The translations under genes and the position numbers were made by a program. The notes under the pieces were generated by a model. That model was not told the origin of the DNA. It did no database searches and saw only the letters and a program-made list of their open reading frames with translations. 51,293 nt of DNA from CAZPEV01 sp964585635 (GTDB lineage: Bacteria > Zixibacteria > MSB-5A5 > GN15 > JAAZOE01): assembly GCA_964585635.1 (NCBI GenBank), contig CAZPEV010000003.1:1-51293 (forward strand), written 5' to 3'. The first letter of the stretch is position 1; each line of letters opens with the position of its first letter. Positions 23,844-32,187 of the stretch are shown here, piece after piece.

Positions 23844-24536
23844 TCAGGTTTGGGTGGCTTCCTTAGGCTCCAGTAATCCCTTCCATATGAATGCAGCCAG
23901 CAGCCCGCCGATGATCGGTGCGATAATAAAGAGCCACAATTGGCCGAGCGCCTCGCCGCCAACGAGGACCGCCGGGCCGAAGCTGCGCGCCGGATTGACC
24001 GAGGTCCCGGTGATCGGAATGCCGACCAAATGGATAATTGTCAGCGATAATCCGATGGCGATACCGGCGAATCCCTTGGGGGAATCCTTGTGGGTGGAGC
24101 CAAAAATGACCAGCAAGAATATGGCGGTCAGGACGATCTCGGCGATCAGGCAGGCCATCAGGGAGAATTGATCGGGTGAATGCAGGCCGTAGCCATTCTG
24201 ACCGAGGCCGTTGGCCGCCAGGGAATAGTCCGCCCTACCGGTGGCGACGGCCAAGAGGACGACGGCGCCGACCAGCCCTCCGATGAACTGGGCGATCAGA
24301 TACCCGATGGTATCTTTCAGTTTCATCTTGCCGGCCGCCAGCATGGCGATGGAAATGGCGGGGTTGATATGGCAGCCGGAGATGGGGCCGATGGCATACA
24401 CCATGGTCAGCACCGCCAGGCCGAAGGCAAAGGCTATCCCCAAGAAGCCGATATGCTGGCCGGCGATGACGGCGCTGCCGCACCCGATCAGCACCAGGAC
24501 CATCGTTCCAATCATTTCAGCCGTGTATTTCTTCAT
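23844..24536 (-). CDS. aqpZ: Aquaporin Z
   Basis: Six-helix water channel of the MIP family, 230 residues. Both pore motifs are intact: 'CHINPAIS' near residue 58 and 'SVNPARSFGPA' near 182. The selectivity filter residues of AqpZ are present (a Phe in 'AFAFGLAV', His and Thr in 'IHLVGIPITGTSV', Arg after the second NPA), so water rather than glycerol is the expected permeant. The gene is alone, lies on the opposite strand to its neighbours, and is flanked by two copies of a dispersed repeat. That setting might reflect insertion, though the coding sequence looks normal. Confidence 0.95.
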   Translation of the reverse strand: MKKYTAEMIGTMVLVLIGCGSAVIAGQHIGFLGIAFAFGLAVLTMVYAIGPISGCHINPAISIAMLAAGKMKLKDTIGYLIAQFIGGLVGAVVLLAVATGRADYSLAANGLGQNGYGLHSPDQFSLMACLIAEIVLTAIFLLVIFGSTHKDSPKGFAGIAIGLSLTIIHLVGIPITGTSVNPARSFGPAVLVGGEALGQLWLFIIAPIIGGLLAAFIWKGLLEPKEATQT

Positions 24537-24625
24537 GGCTGCTCCTTTCTTGGCGGTTGCGCCGATAGAGCCTATATGGCATTGATACCCAGCAAGTAAA
24601 TCTCCCCGTCAGAGAATCGGTATCC

Positions 24626-24655
24626 ATAATCTTGGTTTGCGCCGGGGCATGTCAA
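24626..24655 (-). promoter_or_regulatory. Candidate promoter of aqpZ
   Basis: On the minus strand TTGACA and GATTAT are 18 bases apart, about 90 bases upstream of the ATG. Confidence 0.4.
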
Positions 24656-24801
24656 GATTAAAACGGCCCAGCGTCTCGTGAGTCGAGACTGCCGCGTCCC
24701 GACTGCGTTGGCGCTCGCAACAACGGGGAATGGGTTCTCGGCCGGGCTTGATGATAGAGGGTGAACACGAGCGTACGGGGCGCACAGGCATCGGGACGAG
24801 G

Positions 24802-24892
24802 ACCGGCAGGTCATCCGCCGGCGGCGGACTGAAGCGGGCCAAGGCCTGCCGGAACCGGGAATGATTATGTCGGCGCACGTGGGCGTCCGCCT
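24802..24892. repeat. Dispersed repeat, copy 2
   Basis: Second copy of the element at 23571-23662, in the same orientation and with scattered substitutions. It lies in the 24537-25008 gene-free stretch between aqpZ and ccmA, which otherwise shows only the two promoters listed. Confidence 0.7.
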
Positions 24893-24948
24893 GGCACGGA
24901 CCCAACCCGTGTCCAGGATCACGACCATCGTGCCGCGCGCGTTTTACC

Positions 24949-24978
24949 TTGACTTATCATGGGTCACATTCATAATTG
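24949..24978 (+). promoter_or_regulatory. Promoter of the ccm operon
   Basis: TTGACT, 18 bases, TAATTG, ending 30 bases before the ccmA ATG. Confidence 0.5.
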
Positions 24979-25008
24979 CCGAAGAATGGGCCGGCGGCGC
25001 TAACGACT

Positions 25009-25626
25009 ATGCATCAGATCGACGTCCAGAGGGTGAGTAAACGGTTCGGCGCGCGCAAAGCGCTGGAGGAGGTCTCGTTTTCCCTCCGTGCCGGCGACTC
25101 GCTGGCGGTGGTCGGGCGCAACGGCTCCGGTAAGACGACGCTGCTGCGTATCCTGGCCGGGCTGGCGGCGCCGAGCAATGGAACGGTGGGCTATAAAGAT
25201 GGCGACCGGAAGCTGGAGCGGGCGGAAGTGCGGCAGCGCCTGGCATACGTCGGGCCGGAACTGGCGCTGTATGATTCGCTGACGGCGGTCGAGAACCTGA
25301 GATTCTTCGCCACCATGCGGGGTATCGCCGTCGATGACGGCTGGATCGCGGCGATGCTGGCGATGCTGCAACTGACCGGGCGAGGGGACGATTTTTACGG
25401 CGCCTATTCATCGGGCATGAAGCAGCGGCTGAAATATGCCGTGGCGCTGCTGAACGACCCGGTCTACCTGCTTCTGGACGAGCCGACGGCCAACCTCGAT
25501 GATGAGGGGAAGAAGATCGTCGGTGAGATCATCGCCCGCCAGAAACAGAACGGCATCCTGATAATCGCCACCAATGAGACGGGGGAGTATGGCTTCGCCG
25601 AAAAGCTCATACGGCTTGGCAGCTAA
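25009..25626 (+). CDS. ccmA: Cytochrome c maturation ABC transporter ATP-binding protein CcmA
   Basis: ATPase of the CcmABCD complex, which releases holo-CcmE. It has Walker A 'VVGRNGSGKTTLLRILAG' near residue 34, the signature 'YSSGMKQRLKYAVALL' near 133 and Walker B 'VYLLLDEPTANLD' near 152. The ATG at 25009 gives 205 residues, normal for CcmA; a TTG at 24976 only adds an unconserved stretch and overlaps the -10. The first gene of a run that continues with ccmB, C, D, E and F. Taken alone it could be any ABC ATPase; the context makes CcmA firm. Confidence 0.92.
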   Translation: MHQIDVQRVSKRFGARKALEEVSFSLRAGDSLAVVGRNGSGKTTLLRILAGLAAPSNGTVGYKDGDRKLERAEVRQRLAYVGPELALYDSLTAVENLRFFATMRGIAVDDGWIAAMLAMLQLTGRGDDFYGAYSSGMKQRLKYAVALLNDPVYLLLDEPTANLDDEGKKIVGEIIARQKQNGILIIATNETGEYGFAEKLIRLGS

Positions 25627-26281
25627 ATCGCTGGCGGTACTGCGCAAGGATATTCTGTCCGAGTACCGCACCCGTTACGCAATCAACGCCATCTTGCTGT
25701 TCGGCGTCACGACGCTGACGGTGGTGTCGTTTGCCGTCGGCCAGAGCGGCCTTCCGGCCGACGTTTATGCGGCGTTGTTCTGGATTATTATCTTCTTTTC
25801 GGCCATGTCCGGCTTGGCGCAGGTGTTTGTGAAAGAGGAGGAATCCAAGACCGCGATAATCCTCAAGCTGACGGCCGACCCGACGCCGGTGTACTGGGGG
25901 AAGCTGATATTCAATTTCCTGCTCTTGGCGCTGCTGGAGGTGATCGTCACGCCGCTGTACTTTGTCATGACCGACGCCGTCCTGCACAACGCCGCCTTGT
26001 TTATTGCGGTCCTGGTTCTCGGCTCGATCGGACTGGCCGGGGCGACGACCTTGATTGCGGCGATCATTTCCCGGGCGAGCATCAAGGGGGCGCTGTTTGC
26101 AGTGTTGTCGTTTCCGATTTTGCTGCCGCTTCTGATCGGGGCCATCGGCGGGACGAAAAAGGCGCTGGGGTCGGCGGCGACGTTTGCGGCGGCGGCGTCG
26201 GAGCTGCAGCTTTTGATCAGCTATGCCGTGGTGATGATCACCGCCAGCGTACTGCTGTTCGAGTTTGTCTGGGAAGAGTAA
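25589..26281 (+). CDS. ccmB: Cytochrome c maturation permease CcmB
   Basis: Membrane subunit of CcmABCD with about six hydrophobic helices. It starts 'MASPKSSYGLAAKSLAVLRK' and contains 'KDILSEYRTRYAINAILLFG', 'QVFVKEEESKTAIILKL' and 'PTPVYWGKLIFNFLLLALLE', all in agreement with CcmB. The ATG at 25589, with GGGGGAG upstream, lies inside the 3' end of ccmA, an overlap of 38 bases that implies coupled translation. Length is 230. It is followed by a 96-base gap with a possible internal promoter before ccmC. Confidence 0.9.
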   Translation: MASPKSSYGLAAKSLAVLRKDILSEYRTRYAINAILLFGVTTLTVVSFAVGQSGLPADVYAALFWIIIFFSAMSGLAQVFVKEEESKTAIILKLTADPTPVYWGKLIFNFLLLALLEVIVTPLYFVMTDAVLHNAALFIAVLVLGSIGLAGATTLIAAIISRASIKGALFAVLSFPILLPLLIGAIGGTKKALGSAATFAAAASELQLLISYAVVMITASVLLFEFVWEE

Positions 26282-26313
26282 ATTTAAAAGATGGAAACAA
26301 TACGGAAAATAGA

Positions 26314-26341
26314 TTGTTAAAGTCCTCGATGCCTATATATT
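26314..26341 (+). promoter_or_regulatory. Candidate internal promoter before ccmC
   Basis: TTGTTA, 16 bases, TATATT in an AT-rich gap between ccmB and ccmC, 36 bases upstream of the ccmC start. Confidence 0.35.
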
Positions 26342-26377
26342 GGGCGCAACCATGCATGGGAATGAGTTGAACGCGAT

Positions 26378-27037
26378 ATGTGGTGGAAAATCGTACTGTT
26401 TGGGGTCATGAGTTGGGTGATCGTGGCGGCCTTCGTCTACCCGGCGCCCCAGCAGGGGATCGGCGAGGCGAGCCGGATATTTTATTTTCACGTGCCGCAG
26501 GCCTGGGTGGCGGTGCTGGCCTTTGTGGTGTCGATGATCGCCTCCGTCCGCTATCTGTGGAAGGGAGAGTTACTCGACGACGATCGAGCCCGGGTGGCGG
26601 CCGAGCTGGGGCTTCTCTTTTGCCTGCTGGCCACCATCACCGGGGCGTTTTTCGCCAAGGTGACCTGGAATTCGTTCTGGAACTGGGACCCGCGCGAGAC
26701 TTCGATCTTTGTCCTGCTCTTAATCTATGGCGCCTATTTTGCCTTGCGGTCGGCGATCGATGGGGCCGAAAAGCGGGCGCGGCTGGCCTCGGTCTATGCC
26801 ATCTTTGCCTTTATCACGGTGCCGTTTCTGATCTTTGTCGTCCCGCGGGTGTTGCCGTCGCTGCATCCATCGGATTCGGTGGTGGACAGTTCGGGCCGGA
26901 TCACGATGTCATCCACGACGGCGCTCGTGTTCTTCCCGTCGCTGGCGGCGTTCACGATTTTGTTTATCTGGGTTTACCGGCTGGGGTTGAAAATATCTGT
27001 CAGGCAGCGCCGGGCTGCCGAGGAGGCGGTCCGATGA
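26378..27037 (+). CDS. ccmC: Heme handling protein CcmC
   Basis: Six-helix membrane protein of the heme handling protein (HHP) family, which loads heme onto CcmE. The Trp-rich WWD motif is 'WNSFWNWDPRETSIFVLLL' near residue 103, flanked by histidines in 'IFYFHVPQAW' (near 37) and 'LPSLHPSDS' (near 168) that would ligate heme. Length is 219, as expected for CcmC rather than the longer CcsA. Its stop overlaps the tiny ccmD-like gene. Confidence 0.93.
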   Translation: MWWKIVLFGVMSWVIVAAFVYPAPQQGIGEASRIFYFHVPQAWVAVLAFVVSMIASVRYLWKGELLDDDRARVAAELGLLFCLLATITGAFFAKVTWNSFWNWDPRETSIFVLLLIYGAYFALRSAIDGAEKRARLASVYAIFAFITVPFLIFVVPRVLPSLHPSDSVVDSSGRITMSSTTALVFFPSLAAFTILFIWVYRLGLKISVRQRRAAEEAVR

Positions 27038-27144
27038 CGTCGATTTATGCCGTCATGGCGGTGACCCTTATCATCTGGGTCGGGCTGTTCGTATATTTGC
27101 TGAGACTTGACCGCCGGGTCAAACGGCTCGAGGACAAGAAGTGA
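27034..27144 (+). CDS. ccmD: CcmD-like small membrane protein
   Basis: A 36-residue protein with one membrane helix ('MAVTLIIWVGLFVYLL') followed by a basic tail ('RLDRRVKRLEDKK'). The ATG overlaps the ccmC stop and its own stop overlaps the ccmE GTG, so the three are translationally coupled. Size, topology and position match CcmD, which holds CcmE within the CcmABC complex. Sequence conservation in CcmD is too low to prove identity; position is the main evidence. Confidence 0.75.
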   Translation: MTSIYAVMAVTLIIWVGLFVYLLRLDRRVKRLEDKK

Positions 27145-27542
27145 AGGCGAAGTATATCATCGGCGGCGCGATCATCGTGGCCTTTATCATCTGGGGCATG
27201 ACCTCATTCATGTCCACGACCATCCGGTATGTGTCCATCGACCAGGTGCAGGGCAGCACCGGGACGGTGCAGGTGATGGGCAAAATTGATTTCGACCGGG
27301 TGGTGTACGACGCCGAGCATTCCCGGCTCGTTTTTGAAATCACCGGATTGGAGAAGCGAACGCTGAACCAGCGGCTGAAGGTCATCTATTCCGGCGTCGT
27401 CCCCGGCAATTTCGAGCAGGCGACCTCGGTCGTGGCCAAGGGACGATTCCAGGATGGGGCGTTTATGGCCGACCAACTCCTGGTCAAGTGTCCCTCGAAA
27501 TATCAGGGACTGGCCGAGCAGGCCAAGAAGGGCGAGGCCTAA
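27141..27542 (+). CDS. ccmE: Heme chaperone CcmE, CxxxY type
   Basis: Periplasmic heme chaperone with one N-terminal anchor (residues 5-22) and an OB-fold domain ('STGTVQVMGKI', 'VIYSGVVPGNFEQATSVVAK', 'GAFMADQLLVKCPSKYQ'). The usual heme-binding HxxxY is replaced by C117-P-S-K-Y121. This CxxxY form is known from archaea and some deltaproteobacteria, where it marks a variant System I. Length is 133. The GTG start overlaps the ccmD-like stop, and ccmF follows after 3 bases. The missing CcmH/CcmI and the Cys variant together point to that variant. Confidence 0.92.
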   Translation: MKAKYIIGGAIIVAFIIWGMTSFMSTTIRYVSIDQVQGSTGTVQVMGKIDFDRVVYDAEHSRLVFEITGLEKRTLNQRLKVIYSGVVPGNFEQATSVVAKGRFQDGAFMADQLLVKCPSKYQGLAEQAKKGEA

Positions 27543-27545
27543 GCG

Positions 27546-29732
27546 GTGACGGTCGGCGCATTGCTGATGGTGCTGGCTTTCGCCGCCATGCTGACCAGTA
27601 CGGTGGCCTTCTTTCTATCTGCCCGCGGCCGGGAACGATACCAGTCGTTGGCGCGCAGCGGCTATCATTACTTCGCGGTTCTGACGGCGGCGGCGGTGCT
27701 GCTGCTGTTTTACTATTTCATCTCCGGCGATTATTCCATCAAATATGTCTACGAGTATTCCTCGTCGGACCTGCCGGTCTTCTACCTGATTTCGGCCTTC
27801 TGGGCGGGACAGCAGGGGACGTATTTGCTGTGGTTGATGCTTCTGGCGCTCCTGGGGTATTATATTCAGCGCCGGGGGCGGCAGTATACCGATTGGGCGA
27901 TGACCTTCTATGGGCTGATCAACCTGTTTTTCCTGGTCATCCTCATGGTCCTGTCTCCGTTTGAGAAACTGGCCACGCCCCAGGTCGAGGGGGCCGGGCT
28001 TAATCCGCTGCTTCATGATCCCTGGATGGTGGTCCACCCGCCGATCATCTTCCTGGGATATGCGGCCGTGGCGATACCATGCGTCATCGCCATGGCGGCT
28101 TTGGCGAAGAAACAGTACGATGACTGGTGGCCGATTGCTCTGGCGCCGGCCGCGCTGGGGGCGGTAGCGCTGGCGGCCGGCAATATCATGGGAGGTTTTT
28201 GGGCGTACAAGACGCTGGGATGGGGAGGGTACTGGGCCTGGGATCCGGTGGAAAATTCCTCCTTCATTCCCTGGATGACCACCGTGGCGCTTATTCACGG
28301 CCTGCTCATCGAGCGGGCCAGGGGGGCGTTACGGAAGACCAACCTCTTCATGGCGCTCTTTACCTTCCTGCTGGTGGTCTATGGCACCTTTCTGACCCGT
28401 TCCGGAGTGCTGGCCGATTTCTCGGTGCATAGCTTTGTCGATCTGGGGATTAATCGGTATCTGGTCGGCTTTATGGCCGGGTTTTCGTTTCTGGCGCTGG
28501 CGCTGTTCGTCGCCCGAAGCCGGGGGATTAAAGGGCCGGCCCTGATCCTGGCGACGACCTCGCGTGATTTCGTGCTCTTAATTTCGGTCTGGCTTTTGAC
28601 GCTGATCGCGCTGATGGTTTTGGCCGGCACCTCGTGGCCGTTGATCACGACAATCTTCGGCAACCCCGGCACGGTTGACACGGCGATATACACCCGCGTG
28701 ACCTTCCCTCTGGCGGTAGTGATCGGGCTTTTCCTTGGATTCGCGCCCTTCATGCTATGGGGTGGTGAAACCTGGCGCGGCCTGCTGGCCAAGATTATTC
28801 CTTCCGCGATCGGGGCGCTGGTCGCGACTGTCGCCGCGGCGCTGGCCGGTGTCCATTCGGCGTCGTACCTGGTATATGTCTTATTCGCGGCATTTGCCTT
28901 TTTCTCCAATCTGCTGGCGCTGAGAAAGTATCTTCCCGGTCGGCTGGAGGCGGCCGGGCCGCAGATCGCCCATTTCGGGTTTGCCCTGATGCTGATTGGC
29001 ATTCTGGGCTCATCGGCCTATGGCACCGGCCAGAAGGTCAATATTGATCGCGGCGCTTCGGCGGAGGCCTTTGGATTGACCCTTACCTATAAAGGGATGG
29101 CCGCCGAAATCACCACCCCCAATAATGAGATTCTTCTTGACGTTCGCGACGGTCGCACCAGCTTCGAGGCCCGTCCCAAGCTGTTTTGGTCGCGGCAGCA
29201 GGAGGGGTTGATGAAAAAGCCGTACATAATCCGCAAGCTGCTGTACGACCTTTACTTGGCCCCAGAACAAATTCAGAATTCGCAGCCGGCGGAGGGGTTG
29301 CTGCTCAAGCGAGGCGAAAGCCGGATGATGGGCGGGTACACTATCAGATTCGCCGGTTTTGACCAGCAGGCCCATGCCGCCGGCGGGCCGATGCATTTTG
29401 GCGCCAAGGTCGAGGTGACCGACAGCCTGGGTCGGTCCGAAACGGTCATACCGTCGGTCATCTACGAACCTGGCAAGGAATTGGGGCACGCTGACGTCCC
29501 TTTGATGTCGGGCCTGTCGACGCCGATACGGCTGGAGCGGATTTTTGCCGATCAGGGGGCGGTGCAGCTATCGATAGCGGGCCTGGCGCCGGCCTCGGTT
29601 CCCGACCGGCTCATTATGGAAATCTCCAAGCAGCCGACCATGAATCTGCTTTGGGGCGGAACGATTCTGCTCCTGGCGGGGGGGCTTTTATCCCTTCGCC
29701 GTCGCTGGCGGGTGTCGGTCCCGGAATCGTAA
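27546..29732 (+). CDS. ccmF: Cytochrome c heme lyase subunit CcmF
   Basis: Large polytopic membrane protein (728 residues, over a dozen helices) that attaches heme from CcmE to apocytochrome c. It has the WWD domain 'GWGGYWAWDPVENSSFIPWM' near residue 225, 'AFWAGQQGTYLLW' near 88 and 'NPLLHDPWMVVHPPIIFLGY' near 155, with conserved histidines. The C-terminal 220 residues form a beta-rich periplasmic domain. It begins with GTG 3 bases after ccmE and closes the operon. No CcmG or CcmH follows, so thiol reduction of apocytochromes must be encoded elsewhere. Confidence 0.96.
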   Translation: MTVGALLMVLAFAAMLTSTVAFFLSARGRERYQSLARSGYHYFAVLTAAAVLLLFYYFISGDYSIKYVYEYSSSDLPVFYLISAFWAGQQGTYLLWLMLLALLGYYIQRRGRQYTDWAMTFYGLINLFFLVILMVLSPFEKLATPQVEGAGLNPLLHDPWMVVHPPIIFLGYAAVAIPCVIAMAALAKKQYDDWWPIALAPAALGAVALAAGNIMGGFWAYKTLGWGGYWAWDPVENSSFIPWMTTVALIHGLLIERARGALRKTNLFMALFTFLLVVYGTFLTRSGVLADFSVHSFVDLGINRYLVGFMAGFSFLALALFVARSRGIKGPALILATTSRDFVLLISVWLLTLIALMVLAGTSWPLITTIFGNPGTVDTAIYTRVTFPLAVVIGLFLGFAPFMLWGGETWRGLLAKIIPSAIGALVATVAAALAGVHSASYLVYVLFAAFAFFSNLLALRKYLPGRLEAAGPQIAHFGFALMLIGILGSSAYGTGQKVNIDRGASAEAFGLTLTYKGMAAEITTPNNEILLDVRDGRTSFEARPKLFWSRQQEGLMKKPYIIRKLLYDLYLAPEQIQNSQPAEGLLLKRGESRMMGGYTIRFAGFDQQAHAAGGPMHFGAKVEVTDSLGRSETVIPSVIYEPGKELGHADVPLMSGLSTPIRLERIFADQGAVQLSIAGLAPASVPDRLIMEISKQPTMNLLWGGTILLLAGGLLSLRRRWRVSVPES

Positions 29733-29814
29733 ATCGTTCGTCCGGTAATTTATTCTCACTGAACGGGCATGGCCACCTGTTCGTCTTGTGATTTGAAAAA
29801 AGCGATATTTTTGC

Positions 29815-29843
29815 TTGCACGCGGCGGCCAAAGAGTGTATCAT
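29815..29843 (+). promoter_or_regulatory. Promoter for the 29881 lipoprotein gene
   Basis: TTGCAC, 17 bases, TATCAT, 37 bases upstream of the ATG. Confidence 0.55.
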
Positions 29844-29880
29844 TGGCCTTTGTGTTGCGATATTTCGGGAGGACTGATAC

Positions 29881-31044
29881 ATGAAACGAGTTGTTGCGGC
29901 CCTTGCCATACTGACTGTCCTGGTGGCCGTCGGATGCAATAAGAACGACGAGAACACGATCAATTCGCTGCCCAAATCACATTTGGCGTTTCCGGCCTTT
30001 CATCTGCAGGTCGACAATGGATATGAAACGTTCGGAATCGATTCGGTTCTTTTGACCGTCAGTCCCAGCGTCGGGTGGCGCGAGCCGGTCTACTCGAACA
30101 GCGATGGATACATTGGCGCGCTCCCGGCCGGAACCTATATCACCGGCATCGACACCATTGTCAGAGTCAACGATACAGTTATCGATACCACTTCGATCGT
30201 CATGGGCTTCACGCCGGGTCAGGCCTATACGTTCACCTTTGAGCGGAACATGGCCTTCGAATGGGGCGACGTCTTCAAGGCGGTCTTTGCCAGGACGGTC
30301 GATTCCTCCTGGTCGCGGTTGACGGTCGACACCGAAAAAGTCTGCCTATTACTCGATCCCAACCGGCCTCCGCAACTTGCGACCGACTCAACGGCGATTA
30401 TCACCAATCCGGACGACACGGTGGGGAATTCTCCCCTGCAGGTTTTGCGTCAGCCGATTCTCTATGGGTTCTGGTTCGATTCCGCCTTTGTCATCCCCGG
30501 TTTCGACACGGCCTCGACCGCGGTATATCCGGCCGATTCGTTGAAAATCGACACCCTTCTTTGGGGTTACTGGATGCACGTCGACTCCTTTTACCTTTCC
30601 GGTGACACTGCCACCTGGTGCGATTCCATAGGAACCGACACGACCGTCAGGGTTGTTCAGGACTACTACAATCAGCCGCTGTATATCCGGACGGTGAAGA
30701 CCTTATACAGTTGTTCTCCCGATGACACCGAAAAGGTGAATCCGGTCAACGTGCGGAATCGGATATATCGCACCTTTGGGTGGACCGGTTTCGACACGAT
30801 CAAGCATTTCAGCTTCCCGGACACGACCAAGGGATTGATCTTTACGCCATCCGGCATATCGATCTACACCTGGAATGTAACCGGTTCCGATACGATCAGC
30901 GATACCATGCCGGTTCAGGTTTATCTGATCGACGGCCTGGCCGGGGATACGACGATCATAAACACACTGCAATTCCAGGCGATCATGCCGACGTCGGAGG
31001 AGTACAAATTTCCGGATTACAAGCTTTTGATCAGGTCCCGATGA
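29881..31044 (+). CDS. Predicted lipoprotein of unknown function
   Basis: A 387-residue protein with a signal peptide and lipobox 'LVAVGC' (Cys20), followed by 'NKNDEN'. The mature part is rich in Asp, Thr and aromatics with a beta-strand pattern ('GWREPVYSNSDGYIGALPAG', 'TDTTVRVVQDYYNQPLYIRT'), but I recognise no domain. GGGAGGA precedes the ATG. It has its own promoter and terminator, so it is independent of the ccm genes and of the cobalamin-controlled genes that follow. An outer-membrane or surface location is inferred. Confidence 0.65.
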   Translation: MKRVVAALAILTVLVAVGCNKNDENTINSLPKSHLAFPAFHLQVDNGYETFGIDSVLLTVSPSVGWREPVYSNSDGYIGALPAGTYITGIDTIVRVNDTVIDTTSIVMGFTPGQAYTFTFERNMAFEWGDVFKAVFARTVDSSWSRLTVDTEKVCLLLDPNRPPQLATDSTAIITNPDDTVGNSPLQVLRQPILYGFWFDSAFVIPGFDTASTAVYPADSLKIDTLLWGYWMHVDSFYLSGDTATWCDSIGTDTTVRVVQDYYNQPLYIRTVKTLYSCSPDDTEKVNPVNVRNRIYRTFGWTGFDTIKHFSFPDTTKGLIFTPSGISIYTWNVTGSDTISDTMPVQVYLIDGLAGDTTIINTLQFQAIMPTSEEYKFPDYKLLIRSR

Positions 31045-31080
31045 CCCGGTCAGGTCGGCAAAACGCCAGATAAACCATGA

Positions 31081-31106
31081 AACCCCGCCTTTCGGCGGGG
31101 TTTTTT
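31081..31106 (+). terminator. Rho-independent terminator
   Basis: A 9-bp stem AACCCCGCC/GGCGGGGTT with a TTTC loop runs into a T tract, 36 bases after the lipoprotein stop. Confidence 0.9.
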
Positions 31107-31107
31107 C

Positions 31108-31136
31108 TTGACATCCGGCAAGGGAGGAGGCATAAT
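31108..31136 (+). promoter_or_regulatory. Promoter of the cobalamin riboswitch transcript
   Basis: Perfect TTGACA, 17 bases, CATAAT, immediately after the preceding terminator and just upstream of the riboswitch aptamer. Confidence 0.7.
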
Positions 31137-31151
31137 TATCATCGACAACAT

Positions 31152-31313
31152 GTTCCGGCCCCAGGGCGGTTAATAGGGAAGACGGTGCGAATCCGTCGCA
31201 GCCCCGCTACTGTGAGCGGCTACTAAAGGACCGATATCCACTCTTCCGGGCAGACCGGAAGGGGAAGGGGTCCTGACAGGATTGACGCCGCAAGCCAGGA
31301 GACCTGCCGGAAC
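31152..31313 (+). promoter_or_regulatory. Cobalamin (AdoCbl) riboswitch
   Basis: The leader shows the family landmarks in order: 'GGTTAATAGGGAA' near 31169, 'GGTGCGAATCCGTCGCAGCC' near 31184, 'CCCGCTACTGTGA' near 31202, and the B12 box 'AAGCCAGGAGACCTGCC' at 31292-31308. The closing P1 stem is exact, GTTCCGGC at 31152-31159 with GCCGGAAC at 31306-31313. Cobalamin binding normally shuts off the downstream gene, here a BtuB-like receptor. Identification is very secure. Confidence 0.97.
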
Positions 31314-31332
31314 GGAAACCGAAATTCGGCAG

Positions 31333-31346
31333 CCCTCGCGGGAGGG
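31333..31346 (+). promoter_or_regulatory. Shine-Dalgarno-occluding hairpin of the riboswitch
   Basis: CCCTC at 31333-31337 can pair with GAGGG at 31342-31346, which is the ribosome site of the TTG start at 31351. There is no T tract, so control of translation rather than of termination is the likely output. Confidence 0.5.
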
Positions 31347-31350
31347 AAAG

Positions 31351-32157
31351 TTGAATCGATCCCGGATGATTCCACTGGCTGCCGGGATTTTTTGTGCGAG
31401 CAATCCCGGCCCAATCATTTTTCGTCCAGTTGCGCTGTTGTGGATGGCCGGCTTGCTGATGCTGGCCGCGGGGGCGTGGGGTCAAACCACGGTCAATCTC
31501 GCCGGCAGCGTCGTTGACGCCGTCGACGGCCATCGGCTTGGCGGTGCCGAAATTACCATCCTCAACAGCAGTTTTTCGGCCCGGACGGACCAGTTCGGCC
31601 GGTTTGTATTCGTCAGCCTGCCTGAAGGTCGCTGGCGGCTGCGCGTCGTCGCCGACGGATACGAGGCGCTGGTCAGCGATGAGGTTGAGGTTGTCGCTGA
31701 TATTGCGCGCACTCTGGAAATGGCGCTCAGGCGAAAAATCTACGTTCTGCCGGATCATCGCACGGTCGGCCGGTATGAGACGCCGGCGCCGTCGTCGATT
31801 CGGCGGATCGATCGAGCGGCGATCCGGCAGTTGCAGGCATCCGATTTGGCGGATCTTCTCAATCGGATCGAGGGTGTCTCGGTACGGTCATCGGGATCGG
31901 GGGGCGGGAGCCAGGTCAGTATTCGCGGCTGTGATTCCCGGCAGGTGCTGGTGCTGGTCGACGGCCAGCGAATAAACATGGCCGGCAGCGGCGAGGCCGA
32001 TCTCGGCGCCGTTCCGTTTCAGGCGATCGAACGAGTCGAGGTGTATCGGGGAGGGGAGTCGGCCCGTTTCGGTCCCGATGCTCTTGGCGGCGTCATCAGC
32101 ATAATCACTCAAATCAAACGCTCTGATTCCGCCCCCGAGTTGGCGGCGCGGAAATAA
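31351..32157 (+). CDS. btuB: BtuB-like TonB-dependent receptor, N-terminal part (ends at an in-frame TAA)
   Basis: N-terminal third of an outer-membrane receptor for cobalamin. TTG start with GGGAGGG upstream (an ATG at 31366 is possible). After a signal segment ending 'AAGAWGQ', residues about 48-130 form a carboxypeptidase-regulatory-like domain ('GSVVDAVDGHRLGGAEITIL'), then the plug ('LADLLNRIEGVSVRSSG', 'VSIRGCDSRQVLVLVDGQRI', 'ERVEVYRGGESARFGPDALG', 'VISIIT'). The frame stops at TAA 32155-32157 just after the plug. The same frame continues with the beta-barrel, so one substitution has split the gene. Without readthrough this part cannot form a receptor. Cobalamin specificity is inferred from the riboswitch. 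Confidence 0.85.
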   Translation: MNRSRMIPLAAGIFCASNPGPIIFRPVALLWMAGLLMLAAGAWGQTTVNLAGSVVDAVDGHRLGGAEITILNSSFSARTDQFGRFVFVSLPEGRWRLRVVADGYEALVSDEVEVVADIARTLEMALRRKIYVLPDHRTVGRYETPAPSSIRRIDRAAIRQLQASDLADLLNRIEGVSVRSSGSGGGSQVSIRGCDSRQVLVLVDGQRINMAGSGEADLGAVPFQAIERVEVYRGGESARFGPDALGGVISIITQIKRSDSAPELAARK

Positions 32158-32187
32158 TGGGGGGCCTGGAAGGGGGACCGTCGCGAA

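Noticed and set aside
32155..32157. Recoding of the TAA inside the btuB-like gene
   Set aside because: TAA is not used for selenocysteine or pyrrolysine, and other genes in the window end in TAA normally.
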